Numbered from the stretch's first letter, positions 52,418 to 61,657 are shown. The stretch: DNA of 64,000 nt from Candidatus Gemmiger faecigallinarum (GCA_019120395.1 DWVD01000027.1:38205-102204), one strand, 5' to 3'. The notes: generated by a model not told the origin, from the sequence alone. Numbers and translations: made by a program.

Positions 52418-53356
52418 TCACACCGGCGCGTCGCTCCCGGCATTTCCGTCAACATCGCCGCCTGCCGCATTGGCCTCGTACCACTGGCAGATTGCATTGT
52501 AATAAATTTCCGCCGCGGTGTGGCATCCCTCCTCGTCGCCAAAAGCCGCCACATCCGCCGGGCTCGTCACAAAGCATTGCTCAGCCAAAACCGCAGGACA
52601 TCCGCTTTCCTCCAGCAGCGTAAAACTCTGCTCCATATGGACCGAGTCGTCGCTGATCTCCGCAATCTGTTTCTGGCCGTCCGCATCATAATAGATGTAC
52701 CGCACACCGTCCTGCCCTCGCAGGGACGCCCCTGCCTCGCCAAACCCCGAAGCGATCAGCTCGGCAAATGCAAGGCTCTCGTCATGGCGCTCCCTTCCCG
52801 GCGGCACCGGATAGCACTCAAACCCGGCATAGGACGGATCATCGCCGGAATTTCCATGGATGGAGATCAGCAGCTGTGCCCCCGCCGCCCGGGCATTGGC
52901 GGCCCTTTCGCTTGGCTCCGAGTATTCCTCTCCGTCTGTTGTCAGAAAGGGAGAAAACCGTTCGTCCCCTTCCAGCAATTCCATCAGGTAGCCGGCCGTC
53001 CGCCAAGTCATCTCACACTCGTCAAAGCTGACGCCCACCGCGCCGCTGTCCCCACCGCCATGCCCCGGGTCCACTGCCACCACAAAGCCGGTTTCCTCCT
53101 GCAGCTCTCCCGGGCCGGCCGGCAGGGTCTCCTCCCCCTTTTGCCCGGTCAGCCAAAAAACAGCTCCCGCCAGCAGGGCGATCACCGCTGCCGCCCCCAG
53201 CATGCGCAGCCGGCGTCCGCGCCGCCGCCTTGCCGCGTAACGCCGGTAGTTTGGCGGCCTCCAGTCCTTTCTCCCGTTTTGCCGTCCGTTCCGGCTCGCC
53301 GCCGTTTCGGTATGTACAGTCCGTCCCGCATCTGTTCGATACACCATTTCTGTCAT
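52418..53356 (-). CDS. N-acetylmuramoyl-L-alanine amidase (Amidase_3), membrane-anchored
   Basis: 312 aa. A very basic N-terminus (YRRYAARRRRGRRLRMLG), one membrane helix (about 52-70), then an Amidase_3 catalytic domain: VDPGHGGGDSGAVG (zinc His), LISIHGNSGD (second His) and VLAEQCFVTS with the catalytic Glu. It cleaves the amide between muramic acid and the stem peptide. A membrane anchor argues for a host enzyme rather than a free phage endolysin, although it lies next to a holin-like gene. The 295 bp upstream shows no gene. Confidence 0.88.
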   Translation of the reverse strand: MTEMVYRTDAGRTVHTETAASRNGRQNGRKDWRPPNYRRYAARRRRGRRLRMLGAAAVIALLAGAVFWLTGQKGEETLPAGPGELQEETGFVVAVDPGHGGGDSGAVGVSFDECEMTWRTAGYLMELLEGDERFSPFLTTDGEEYSEPSERAANARAAGAQLLISIHGNSGDDPSYAGFECYPVPPGRERHDESLAFAELIASGFGEAGASLRGQDGVRYIYYDADGQKQIAEISDDSVHMEQSFTLLEESGCPAVLAEQCFVTSPADVAAFGDEEGCHTAAEIYYNAICQWYEANAAGGDVDGNAGSDAPV

Positions 53357-53651
53357 CCTGTCTGTTTTTTCTATCTTTGTGTCATTTTACCCGGAAAATG
53401 TTACACCGTTTTTGTCAAACACATTGCCGCAGCCTTTCGCCGCCCTTCCCAAGCCCCACTGCCGACGCCGCGTTCCGCGCCGGTCGAGTTCTATATCAGG
53501 ATAACACCAAAATGTATCCACTTTGTCACACAGCTGAAAAATTTTTGTGTCGATTTTCCCCGTCCGTTCTCTTTATCGCCAGGAGCTTCTATTTTGTGCG
53601 TCTGTACGCCATTTCCATTTTCTCCCCACGTTTGGCGTCCCTCGCTTCCTG

Positions 53652-53903
53652 TCACACTTGTTTCCCCACGTCCACTCTGTCCGGGATGCCGTCGCCGTCG
53701 GCGTCGGGCAGCTCGGGCAGGCCGGCCACGCTGGTCAGCAGGCTCAGCAGGCCGGCCAGCACTGCCGCGCTGCCCACCATCACCCAGTCCACTTCGCCCA
53801 GCACTGCCGCCGTGCCGATGGTCGCCACCGCAGTCTGCGCCACCGTTTTGACGGCGCGGACGCCCGCTGCGTGCAGCCAGGCCAACACTTTCTCTTTCTT
53901 CAT
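53652..53903 (-). CDS. Holin-like protein (r1t-type)
   Basis: 83 aa. AGVRAVKTVAQTAVATIGTA and GEVDWVMVGSAAVLAGLLSL form two membrane helices, and the tail LPELPDADGDGIPDRVD is hydrophilic. Size and pattern fit r1t-family phage holins that open the membrane at lysis. GGGAGG precedes the ATG at 53901-53903. Part of the decayed prophage. Confidence 0.75.
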   Translation of the reverse strand: MKKEKVLAWLHAAGVRAVKTVAQTAVATIGTAAVLGEVDWVMVGSAAVLAGLLSLLTSVAGLPELPDADGDGIPDRVDVGKQV

Positions 53904-53919
53904 CGCCTTTTCCTCCCAT

Positions 53920-54048
53920 ATATTTACTCAATGTTTCCCATATTCACGCCTTTGCAAGCTGCCTGCCGCCGTTATTTGGTCAATATTTCCAAATTATCAA
54001 CCCCGGCGCCGCGCTCCGGTTTCGTTATTTGCTCAACATTTCCAAAAT
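53920..54048. repeat. Three degenerate direct repeats with 52-53 bp period
   Basis: Units start at 53920 (ATATTTACTCAATGTTTCC), 53972 (TTATTTGGTCAATATTTCC) and 54025 (TTATTTGCTCAACATTTCC), each extended by A-rich sequence and separated by about 30 unrelated bases. On the minus strand each carries an in-frame stop. Possibly eroded duplications of a gene end. Confidence 0.65.
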
Positions 54049-54635
54049 CATTCCCCGCTGCGGATGGGCAGGCGGCGGCAGGTCTGCATGATGTCGTGCG
54101 TGCTGCGGTCGCCGTCCCCCAGGTCCACGTAGGCGGTGTAGTAGTTTTCCAGGTTGTCCAGGCCGTAGGGCGGGATCTCGCCCTCCTTGATGTAATGCAG
54201 CCCCAGGTCGATGATCTGGCCGCGCAGCAGGCTCTCGCTCACCGCCCGCGCCGTCAGCGCGGCAAAATCATTTTCCTCCGCGATCTCCCGCCACCGTCTC
54301 TCCGCCTCTCCGTCGTCAAAGCGCAGCTTCTCCAGATCAGCCCGCACAATCCCCGCCAGCGCGTCCACCATCACGGCGGGCAGTCCGCTGTGCGCCTTGC
54401 GCAGGTTCTCGCTCTCCGGCGCGGCCGCCCAAAACCGCGCCCTGCTCACCGGGTCGTCCGCCAGCTGCCGGAACAGCTGGTCCAGCTCGCAGGCGTCGCC
54501 CCGGTACCAGACCCGGTTGCGCAGCACGTTGGCGGCATGGTCCACCGGTTCGCGCAGCGTCAGTCCCCGCCCCGGCGCGGGTTCGATCTCCAGCCAGCTC
54601 TGCAGCATCTTCCTCATCCTTTCCGTCCATCGCAT
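54048..54635 (-). pseudogene. Phage portal protein N-terminal fragment, fused to an unrelated tail
   Basis: About 195 codons. The first 140 (LQSWLEIEPAPGRGLTLREP, NRVWYRGDACELDQLF, AHSGLPAVMVDALAGIVRAD) look like the start of a phage portal protein, in the right place after the terminase. The C-terminal part (LGLHYIKEGEIPPYGLDNLE, YVDLGDGDRSTHDIM) does not fit a portal and seems to be the end of another phage protein. Portals are normally 400-500 aa, so most of the gene is gone. ATG at 54635 chosen; the TTG at 54659 is less likely. Confidence 0.55.
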
Positions 54636-54677
54636 CCTTGCTTTCCCGCCTTCCCTCAAACAAAATTGCCCGCCGCC

Positions 54678-56024
54678 TTACCCGATCTCCTCCAGGTACG
54701 CCATCCATGCGTACTGTTCGGCGTTGATGCAGTGGTCGTTGCCGTCCTCCGGCCGCCCCTCCTCCGTCCAGCTGTACCGCTCCATCTCCTCCAGCAGCGG
54801 CCCGCACCGTTCCCGCACAAACAAATGCTGCCCGTGCGCCAGCCAGCCGCTTTCCAGCCGGATGCGGTCCAAAACGGTCAGCCGTTTCCAGGCCGGCACA
54901 AAATCGTACAGCCCCCCGTTTTTGCGTTTGTATTTGCGGCACTCCATCAAGGTTGCCTGGTCTGCGCTGTCAATAAACGCCTTTCGACCAAATCCCCAGT
55001 CCGCCCGCTGCCGCTCCAAAAACGCTTCCAGCAGCGCCGGAATATCGCTGGGCGCCAGCGGCGCCAGTCCGGCCTCCGCCCGCCGCCGGTTCGAATACGT
55101 CTCCGCCGCCAGCGTCACTTTCCTGCGGTCGGCCAGGATCCCGTCAAACACAAAGGCAAAAGTGTCCTCGCTTCGCTGGCTGTAACTGGTATCCACCCCG
55201 CAGCAAAACCGCACAAACCGCACCTGTCCCGCCGCCATCTGGCGGCGCAGCTCCTTCTCGGCCACACAGCATCCCGGCGGCAGCTCAAACACCAGCCCTT
55301 CGCTCCGTCCCCGCAGCTCCAGGATCTTGCTCCGGTACAGCCTTGTTCCCGCCGGGGCCGTCTCCAGGATCTTCCGCCGTTTTTCCTCCGTCAGCGCCGC
55401 ATTGTCCTCAAATCCGAAAAACCAGTGCACCCACCCCGCCTTTTCGCTCCGGTTCAGCTGTTCCCGGATCGCCGCCGGCGTCCCGGCCGCCCACTCCGGC
55501 AGGGGCCTGGCATGGTCGATGAACTCTGCGTACACCTCCTTGCCCGGGTCGTCCGGGTTCAGCGTTGCCACCAGGTACTCGCTGCGCATCGCCGCCTCTC
55601 GCACATACTCCATGTCGGCGATGTTGATCTCGTCTATATAGACGCATCCATATTGTCCGCCCAGGGCCTTTTTCCACCGGTTCCGGTTCCCGTATCCCAG
55701 CACGTACAGGATCTTTTCCCCCGCGCTGGTCCTCAGCACCAGATGCGGCTCCGAGTTTTTCCCCCGCCCGGCCGGGTAATACTCCACCAGGCTGCCAAAA
55801 TCCTCCCGCACGCCAAATTCCTTGTTGATGATGTTTTTCTCCACCGTTCCCTGGTCCAGGCCCGACAAAATATGCAGCTTCCGGCTGCTCGCCGCGCATC
55901 GCAGCACAAATTTCAGCAGCGCCAGCGTCGTCTTTCCCGCATAGGTCGTCCCTTCCAAAAATTCGCGTCTGGCCCGGCACCGCAAAAAGGCCAGCCCTTT
56001 GTCCGAGAGCTTCAGCTCACCCAT
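54678..56024 (-). CDS. terL: Phage terminase large subunit
   Basis: 448 aa. The ATPase half has FLEGTTYAGKTTLALLKFVL (Walker A-like) and YGCVYIDEINIADMEYVREA (Walker B); the nuclease half has VDTSYSQRSEDTFAFVF, FIDSADQATLMECR and DGNDHCINAEQYAWM with acidic metal residues. It packages DNA into phage heads. Start at 56022-56024 inside the end of the small-subunit gene. The enzyme looks intact although the genes that should follow are broken. Confidence 0.85.
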   Translation of the reverse strand: MGELKLSDKGLAFLRCRARREFLEGTTYAGKTTLALLKFVLRCAASSRKLHILSGLDQGTVEKNIINKEFGVREDFGSLVEYYPAGRGKNSEPHLVLRTSAGEKILYVLGYGNRNRWKKALGGQYGCVYIDEINIADMEYVREAAMRSEYLVATLNPDDPGKEVYAEFIDHARPLPEWAAGTPAAIREQLNRSEKAGWVHWFFGFEDNAALTEEKRRKILETAPAGTRLYRSKILELRGRSEGLVFELPPGCCVAEKELRRQMAAGQVRFVRFCCGVDTSYSQRSEDTFAFVFDGILADRRKVTLAAETYSNRRRAEAGLAPLAPSDIPALLEAFLERQRADWGFGRKAFIDSADQATLMECRKYKRKNGGLYDFVPAWKRLTVLDRIRLESGWLAHGQHLFVRERCGPLLEEMERYSWTEEGRPEDGNDHCINAEQYAWMAYLEEIG

Positions 56025-56298
56025 CCCATTCACCTGCCCGGCAGCCCCACAGCGCCTGCAGCACCTCGTCCAGCCTTCCCGCCGCGGCGTCCCGGCCGGC
56101 CGTCTTTTCTTCCTGCCCTTCCTCCTTTGCCTCGATCGCTCTGGCACACAGTTCCGCCGCGTGCATCCGGTCTTTCGGCGCCGCCGTTTCGTCCCGCATC
56201 ACCGCCGCCCAAAGCGCTTCGATCTCCTCCCTTCCCACCGCTTTCGCCTTTCGCCGCCGGCGCGGCGCGGCCGGCCGTTCCTTTCCTTCTTCGTTCAC
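56017..56298 (-). CDS. Probable phage terminase small subunit
   Basis: 93 aa, highly charged (APRRRRKAKAVGREEIEALW, KDRMHAAELCARAIEAKEEG), with the helical N-terminal look of small terminases, overlapping the large subunit by 8 bp. Assigned mainly by position; sequence support is limited. Confidence 0.55.
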   Translation of the reverse strand: MNEEGKERPAAPRRRRKAKAVGREEIEALWAAVMRDETAAPKDRMHAAELCARAIEAKEEGQEEKTAGRDAAAGRLDEVLQALWGCRAGEWDG

Positions 56299-56495
56299 GC
56301 TGCGCTTCCCTCCTTCGCCCGTTTTCCGCGCAAAAAGCGCCGGATCCCCGTCCGTTCTTCCGGTGGGTATCCCGCGCTTTTTCCATCTTAGTTATACCAC
56401 AGCCCCCACAGGGTCTCTAGGGCCGGTTTTCCCCCTTTTCATGGCAAAGGAGCTGTGCTTCGGTCCCCCGCAGCACAGCCCCGTCCCTCGTTTTC

Positions 56496-57002
56496 TCATG
56501 CCTCGCCGCCCAGTTCCTTCCGGATAAACGGCACGACCTCCTTCGGCTGGATCTCCAAAACCAGCGCAAACTCGGTATAAAGCATGTTTTCCGCTTCCCG
56601 CATGGCGTTCTCATCAAAGCCGGACAATCTCTTTCCCGCCGAGTGTCTCGCCTTTTTAAAGGCATAGATCGCCTTCACCATGCGCAGCAGCTCCCGGTGG
56701 TCGCCCTTTTTCAGCGTCTCGTTGTAATACTGCCTGCGTGCATCCGGGTTCGGATCGCAGCGCGCGTCCTCCTCCGGCAGCTCGCGGATCAGCTTCATCA
56801 GCTCCTCTTTCGTCATCACCGGGTGCATGCGGGCCACCAGCTGCTCGTTGCTTTCGGGCACACAGATGGTCATGCTCTTGTCAAACACCGGTTTCAGCAC
56901 AAAGCAGTTCTCCATCCTGTCCCCGTACCGCCGCGCTTCGTGAGAAGTGATCTGGCAGGCGCCCGTCGTACCGTAACAAACCATATCCCCAACCTGAAAC
57001 AT
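56496..57002 (-). CDS. CarD-family transcriptional regulator
   Basis: 168 aa. The N-terminal CarD/Mfd RNA-polymerase-interaction domain (FQVGDMVCYGTTGACQITS, CVPESNEQLVARMHPVM) is followed by a helical DNA-contact domain (RELLRMVKAIYAFKKARHSA, AENMLYTEFALVLEIQPKEV). It stabilises the open promoter complex. ATG at 57000-57002 with AAAGGAGA; TATACT at 57112-57117 (minus) may be its -10. Confidence 0.92.
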   Translation of the reverse strand: MFQVGDMVCYGTTGACQITSHEARRYGDRMENCFVLKPVFDKSMTICVPESNEQLVARMHPVMTKEELMKLIRELPEEDARCDPNPDARRQYYNETLKKGDHRELLRMVKAIYAFKKARHSAGKRLSGFDENAMREAENMLYTEFALVLEIQPKEVVPFIRKELGGEA

Positions 57003-57195
57003 CTTTCTCTCCTTTTCCTGTCACATGCCGCACAGCCGCGCCCGCCCGGCAAACGCCGGCCGCAGCGCAGCTGCGCCCGCCTCAAAAACAACGCTGTTTC
57101 ACCTAATATATAGTATATCACTTTTCCCGGAAATATGTTATTGTCGTTTTGTACAAAAATGCATCCCTATAACAATATGTAAATTGCCCGGCGCA

Positions 57196-57224
57196 TTGCA
57201 AAAGCCGTTCCACTGCGGTATACT
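57196..57224 (+). promoter_or_regulatory. Promoter of the 57265 gene
   Basis: TTGCAA (57196-57201), 17 bp, TATACT (57219-57224), about 30 bp before AAAGGAG. Confidence 0.7.
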
Positions 57225-57264
57225 GAAATCATTCATAACATCTTCCCGGAAAAGGAGCCTTCCC

Positions 57265-57624
57265 ATGACGGATCTTCTCACCGCCGCGCTGTTTCCTTCC
57301 ATGCGGCCGCAATACAAAAACCGGCAGGCGGACGGCGAGCTTCCCGCCGCCGTCGAGCACCTGTTCCCCCAGGGCACCATGATCGACCATTATTTCGTGA
57401 CCCTCACGCCGGACTTTGCCGCCGAACTTGCCGCCGTCCCCGGCTTTGCCCGTCTGGGCGGCCGGATCAGCGCGGTGGCCTTCTGCCAGCAGCCGGACGG
57501 CGCCCCCTGGAAGGTGCATTTTCAGGAACCCACCATGGTCGAGGATCTTTGCATCGACATGCCGGATTCCGAATTCCGCGCGCTGCTGGCCGCCAACCAG
57601 ATCACCCTCCCCGGCGAGGGCTGA
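57265..57624 (+). CDS. Hypothetical protein, 119 aa
   Basis: Not recognised. Soluble alpha/beta composition: TDLLTAALFPSMRPQYKNRQ, TMIDHYFVTLTPDFAAELAA, VAFCQQPDGAPWKVHFQEPT. No signal peptide or membrane segment. AAAGGAG at proper spacing and a good promoter support expression. It is 62 bp upstream of the nitroreductase on the same strand, probably one operon. Confidence 0.65.
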   Translation: MTDLLTAALFPSMRPQYKNRQADGELPAAVEHLFPQGTMIDHYFVTLTPDFAAELAAVPGFARLGGRISAVAFCQQPDGAPWKVHFQEPTMVEDLCIDMPDSEFRALLAANQITLPGEG

Positions 57625-57686
57625 GCGCCGTCCTTCCGGCGCGCTGCCGCCCGCCTCATCCACGCTTTTTTTCAAGGAGGTTCCCC

Positions 57687-58271
57687 ATGACGCCCCAGGA
57701 ATTCATGCAGTTTCTTTCCACCCGCCGCACCTACCGCCGCTTCACGCAGGATCCGGTCCCGGCCTGCGCCGTTGACGACCTGCTCGAGGCTGCCCGCATC
57801 GCCAGCTGCAGCGCCAACCGCCAGACGCTCCGCTATCTCGTCGTGCAGTCCCCCCGTATGGTTGCCGAGACCAACGCCCACGTCCACTGGGCGGCCTATC
57901 TCCCGCCCGAGCAGGGCGTCCCCGCTCCAAACGAGCGCCCCACCCTCTTTGTCGCCGTCTACCAGGACACCTCGCTGCCCGGCTGCTCCGACCTGGACCT
58001 GGGCCTCGCCCTCGGCAGCATGACGGCAGCCGCCTGGGCGCACGGCGTCGGCAGCTGCATCCTGGGTGCCATCGACCGCCCCGCCCTCGCGCAGCTTTAC
58101 GGCGCGCCCGATTCTCTTCGGCTCTGCAACCTGGTGGCCTTCGGCCGCCCCGCACACCACAGCCGCGTGGTCCCCATGCAGAACGGCGACGTCCGTTACT
58201 ATCTGGACGGGAACCGCGACTACTGCGTTCCCAAACGCCCGCTGGACCAGATCCTCGTCGGCCGCCTGTGA
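57687..58271 (+). CDS. Nitroreductase-family protein
   Basis: 194-aa FMN-dependent NAD(P)H oxidoreductase fold: FLSTRRTYRRFTQDPVP (FMN phosphate Arg cluster), LEAARIASCSANRQTLRYLV, LDLGLALGSMTAAAWAHGVG and GSCILGAIDRPAL. The substrate of this branch is not known. AAGGAGG precedes the ATG at 57687. Followed by a terminator. Confidence 0.88.
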   Translation: MTPQEFMQFLSTRRTYRRFTQDPVPACAVDDLLEAARIASCSANRQTLRYLVVQSPRMVAETNAHVHWAAYLPPEQGVPAPNERPTLFVAVYQDTSLPGCSDLDLGLALGSMTAAAWAHGVGSCILGAIDRPALAQLYGAPDSLRLCNLVAFGRPAHHSRVVPMQNGDVRYYLDGNRDYCVPKRPLDQILVGRL

Positions 58272-58287
58272 CTCCCGATACGCAGCA

Positions 58288-58343
58288 GCGCGGACGGCGC
58301 GCCCTTTCCCTCCCGGGAAGCGGCGCGCTGTCCGCGCTTGTTT
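58288..58343. terminator. Terminator between nitroreductase and kinase genes
   Basis: AGCGCGGAC (58288-58296) pairs with GTCCGCGCT (58330-58338), with a nested GGCGCGCC-type inner stem and TTGTTT after it. Confidence 0.75.
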
Positions 58344-58347
58344 CGTA

Positions 58348-59616
58348 TTACGCCTTGTGCGGCACCAGTACCCGCAGGATAAACCAGTTGTCCTCGCAGT
58401 GCACCGTCACCGTCCCGCCGTACTTTTCCGCCGTGGCACGCACGCTGCGGATCCCGTACCCGTGGGGCGGCATGCCGTCGGCGTCCAGCGGCACCGGCTC
58501 CTCGCAGTAATTTTCAAAGCGCAGCATCACAAACCCGTGCTGCGCATAGATCGCCGTCCGGATCAGCCGCTTTTCCGGGTCGGCCAGCCGCTGCACGCTC
58601 TCGGTCGCGTTGTCCAGCGCTGTGCCCACCAGGGTGCAGATGTCTCCCGTCGGCATAAAATCCAGCAGATGCCCGTCCGCCACGCAGGTAAAATTGATGT
58701 CGTGCTGCTGGCAGAAAATGCTTTTCGCCGTCAACAGCGTATCCAGCACCGGATTGCCCGTCTTGTTCTGCGCCTCGTACATCTGGATCCCGGTCTCCAT
58801 TTTTTCCAGCGCTTCCGCCTTCCTGCCCGGATCCTTTTCCGCCCGGATCGCCGCGATCTGCAGCTTCAGGTCATGGCACTGCCGGTTGATCAGCCGTATG
58901 CTCTCGCGGCTCTGCTGGTACTGGGCGTACTGGCGGCGCAGCACGTTGTCCATCTCCTCCAGTTCCCGGTGCAGCCGGGTCTCCCGCAGCTGTTCCTGCT
59001 GTACCGAAAGCAGCAGCACCCCGGCAAAGTCCACCAGCGTCCTGGTATACAGCACGCTCATGGTCACATCCCCCTGCTGGGCAAAGGTAAAGTTGCTCAC
59101 GGCAAAAGCTGCCAGCGCCATGATCACCGCGCTGCTCAGCGCCCGTCCCGTGATCCCCAGCACCGGATTCTGGCGCACCCGCCGGAATTCATACCAGTAG
59201 AGAAACCCGTACACCGCCGCATAAACGGCCGCCATCAGCAGCAACGCAAGCGGCTGCCAGCCGCTCATTTCCGGCCACAGCATGCAGTGCAGCTGCCACT
59301 CCAGGCTGGCGGCAAACTCCGCCAGCAAAAACGCCCGCGCGCAGCAATACCCGGCATCCCGCGCCGAAATGTCACAGCAGGCATAAATGTACAAAAACAT
59401 CGCCGCCACGGCCGTCACCATGCAGGGGATCCACCACGCCAGCGGCACTTTGCCGGTCGCCTGCAAAAAAGCCCCCAGCCCCGCCAGCCACGCGGCCGAC
59501 ATCGCCGCCGTCGCGCCCCTGCCAAATCTTGGGCGCAGCGCCAGCAGATACAATGTGCAGGCCAGCCACTCCGCCAGCGCCGTATACAGTCTCGGTATAT
59601 CCGGCAGCCCCGTCAC
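58348..59616 (-). CDS. GHKL sensor kinase, AgrC-like
   Basis: 422 aa. Six or so membrane helices (to about residue 205), a coiled-coil dimerisation stretch, likely phospho-acceptor His248 in LINRQCHDLKLQIAAIR, and a HATPase_c_5-type domain with LVGTALDNATESV and GYGIRSVRATAEKYGG. This is the architecture of quorum/peptide-sensing AgrC kinases. It overlaps the LytTR regulator by ATGA. No agrB/agrD-like peptide gene is adjacent, so the signal is unknown. Confidence 0.85.
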   Translation of the reverse strand: MTGLPDIPRLYTALAEWLACTLYLLALRPRFGRGATAAMSAAWLAGLGAFLQATGKVPLAWWIPCMVTAVAAMFLYIYACCDISARDAGYCCARAFLLAEFAASLEWQLHCMLWPEMSGWQPLALLLMAAVYAAVYGFLYWYEFRRVRQNPVLGITGRALSSAVIMALAAFAVSNFTFAQQGDVTMSVLYTRTLVDFAGVLLLSVQQEQLRETRLHRELEEMDNVLRRQYAQYQQSRESIRLINRQCHDLKLQIAAIRAEKDPGRKAEALEKMETGIQMYEAQNKTGNPVLDTLLTAKSIFCQQHDINFTCVADGHLLDFMPTGDICTLVGTALDNATESVQRLADPEKRLIRTAIYAQHGFVMLRFENYCEEPVPLDADGMPPHGYGIRSVRATAEKYGGTVTVHCEDNWFILRVLVPHKA

Positions 59617-60323
59617 TTGGTCTCACCCCCGATATAGTCGGTCAGCGCTTCCAAAAACGCTTTCTTCCGCGGCCGGCTGACCTGCAGCTCAAACGGCCCC
59701 ACCTGCACGGTGTTCTGCTGCAGGGCGATCACCTGCGCCAGATTCACCAGGTATCCGCTGTTGCATCGGGCAAACGGCTTGCCTGCCAGCTTTTCTTCAA
59801 ACGCCTTCAGGCTGCCGGGCGCCGTCAGCTTCCCGTCCTCCGTGTGGAAATGCACCCAATGCCCGTCGCTTTCCAGATAGTAGATGGTATCCACCGCCAC
59901 CCGCCGGAACCCGCCCTCGGCCGGCACCGTCAAAAAGGTCTGCTGCCGTTTCCGCAGCCGTCCCACCGCCTTCTGCAGCTGCTGCGAAAAGGCAAAGTAA
60001 GGCACCGGCTTCAGCACATAGTCCAGCGCGTCCACCGCATATCCCCGTATGGCGAACTGCGCCATGTTGGTGATAAAGATCAAAATCACATCCGGGTCCA
60101 CCTTGCGGATGGCCTCGGCGGCCGTCATGCCGTCCATCCGCGCCATCTGCACGTCCAGCAGGATAATATCGTACACCGCCCGGTAGTCCGATATGATCTC
60201 GTCCCCGTCGGCATAGGTCGTCAGTTCAAACATTCTGCCAAACTGCCGCTCGTACCGCCTGATGTACTCCACCAGCTGCTCCCGGACCTCTGCGTCGTCC
60301 TCCACAATGGCAATGCGGATCAT
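59613..60323 (-). CDS. LytTR-family response regulator
   Basis: 236 aa: receiver domain with EDD, Asp57 in IILLDVQMARMDGM and FALDYVLKP-like switch region, then a LytTR DNA-binding domain (FRRVAVDTIYYLESDGHWVH, FARCNSGYLVNLAQVIAL). ATG at 60321-60323. It precedes and overlaps its AgrC-like kinase. A minus-strand TATAAT at 60355-60360 may be its -10. Confidence 0.9.
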   Translation of the reverse strand: MIRIAIVEDDAEVREQLVEYIRRYERQFGRMFELTTYADGDEIISDYRAVYDIILLDVQMARMDGMTAAEAIRKVDPDVILIFITNMAQFAIRGYAVDALDYVLKPVPYFAFSQQLQKAVGRLRKRQQTFLTVPAEGGFRRVAVDTIYYLESDGHWVHFHTEDGKLTAPGSLKAFEEKLAGKPFARCNSGYLVNLAQVIALQQNTVQVGPFELQVSRPRKKAFLEALTDYIGGETK

Positions 60324-60578
60324 GTCGCCGCCCCCTTTCGCTCTGTTTCGCTCTATTATACCATCCTGCCGGCGGCAGCGCAAACCGCCCGGCCCGCCGC
60401 AGGCCGCAGGCTTTTTTCCCGTTCCCGCGGCATTTCCCTGCCGTTTTTCCCGGCTCCCCTGCCGCCGGTCCGCCGTTTCCGCGCCCGCCTCCTTTCCGCG
60501 TTTCGCTCTGCACCCGTCGCCTGCGCAGTCCCCGTCCGCCTCTCTCCAGTTTTTTTGCAAAAATTCTTCCGGGAATCT

Positions 60579-60606
60579 TTGTAAAACCCGCGATCCATGC
60601 TACAAT
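60579..60606 (+). promoter_or_regulatory. Promoter of the fructokinase gene
   Basis: TTGTAA (60579-60584), 16 bp, TACAAT (60601-60606), about 90 bp before AAAGGAGG. Confidence 0.65.
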
Positions 60607-60706
60607 AGCAATATACGGTCCGGCTCCGCCCCGCGCGGCGGCCCGCCGTCTCTGTATGCCATTCGGCTGCATTTCAAATGTGTATATCCAAAGGAGGCTC
60701 TCTCCC

Positions 60707-61657
60707 ATGAAAGACGTTGTCGCCCTGGGCGAACTTCTGATCGACTTTGCTCCCGTCTCCACCGACGCCGCCGGCTACCCCACGGTGGCCGCCCAGCCGG
60801 GCGGCGCGCCGGGCAACTTCCTGGCCGCGCTGCAAGCCTACGGCTGCACCACCGCGCTGATCGGCAAGGTGGGCGCAGACAGCTTCGGCCGCCTGCTGAC
60901 GCGCACGCTGGCCGAAAAGGGCATCGAGACCCGCGGCGTCGTGGCCGATCCGAAGGTATTCACCACGCTGGCCTTTGTCACGCTGGACGCCACCGGCAAC
61001 CGGGAGTTCAGCTTTGCCCGCAAGCCCGGCGCCGACACCTGCCTGACCGCCGGCGAAGTGGATCTTTCCCTGATCGAAGAAGCAAAGGTGTTCCACTTCG
61101 GCACGCTCAGCCTGACCGACGAACCGGCCCGCACTGCCACGCAAAAGGCCGTGGCCTGCGCCAGGGCAAACGGCAAACTGGTCAGCTTTGACCCCAACCT
61201 GCGCAAACCGCTGTGGCCGGACGACAACGCCGCAAAAACGCAGATCGAGTGGGGCCTGCGCCAGGCGGACATCGTCAAGATCAGCGACGAGGAGATTGAT
61301 TTCCTGTGGGGGCTTTCTCCCGAGGAAGGCGCGCAGAAGCTGCTGTCCGAATACGGCGTCCAGCTGGTCTACGCCACACTCGGCCCCAAAGGCTGCCACT
61401 TTGCCAACCAAAACGGCTGCGGCGAGGTAGAAAGCCCCGCCGGCATCCATGTGGTGGACACCACCGGCGCCGGCGACATCTTCGGCGGCAGCGCCATGAG
61501 CCAGTTCCTCAAGACTGGCAAAGCCCCGTCGGCGCTGACCGTCAGCGAAATGCGCGCCATCACCCGCTTCGCCTGCTGCGCCGCCAGCCTTTCCACCCAG
61601 ACCCATGGCGGCATCAACAGCGTTCCCGCCGCAGACGCAGTCCTTGCCATCGTGTGA
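60707..61657 (+). CDS. scrK: Fructokinase-type PfkB carbohydrate kinase
   Basis: 316 aa. Phosphorylates fructose (or a close sugar) to the 6-phosphate. ALGELLIDFAP, QPGGAPGNFLAALQAYG (sugar-binding and first PfkB signature), FDPNLRKPLWPDD, IVKISDEEIDFL and VDTTGAGDIFGGSAM (second signature with the catalytic Asp) match the ScrK/FrcK branch. ATG at 60707 with AAAGGAGG. Monocistronic. Confidence 0.9.
   Translation: MKDVVALGELLIDFAPVSTDAAGYPTVAAQPGGAPGNFLAALQAYGCTTALIGKVGADSFGRLLTRTLAEKGIETRGVVADPKVFTTLAFVTLDATGNREFSFARKPGADTCLTAGEVDLSLIEEAKVFHFGTLSLTDEPARTATQKAVACARANGKLVSFDPNLRKPLWPDDNAAKTQIEWGLRQADIVKISDEEIDFLWGLSPEEGAQKLLSEYGVQLVYATLGPKGCHFANQNGCGEVESPAGIHVVDTTGAGDIFGGSAMSQFLKTGKAPSALTVSEMRAITRFACCAASLSTQTHGGINSVPAADAVLAIV

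Noticed and set aside
52418-53356. Phage endolysin assignment for the amidase
   Set aside because: It has a basic cytoplasmic tail and a membrane anchor, unlike a free endolysin; a host wall enzyme is more likely despite the neighbouring holin.
53920-54048. CRISPR array
   Set aside because: Only three repeats that differ from each other, no cas genes, and the location is inside prophage remains.
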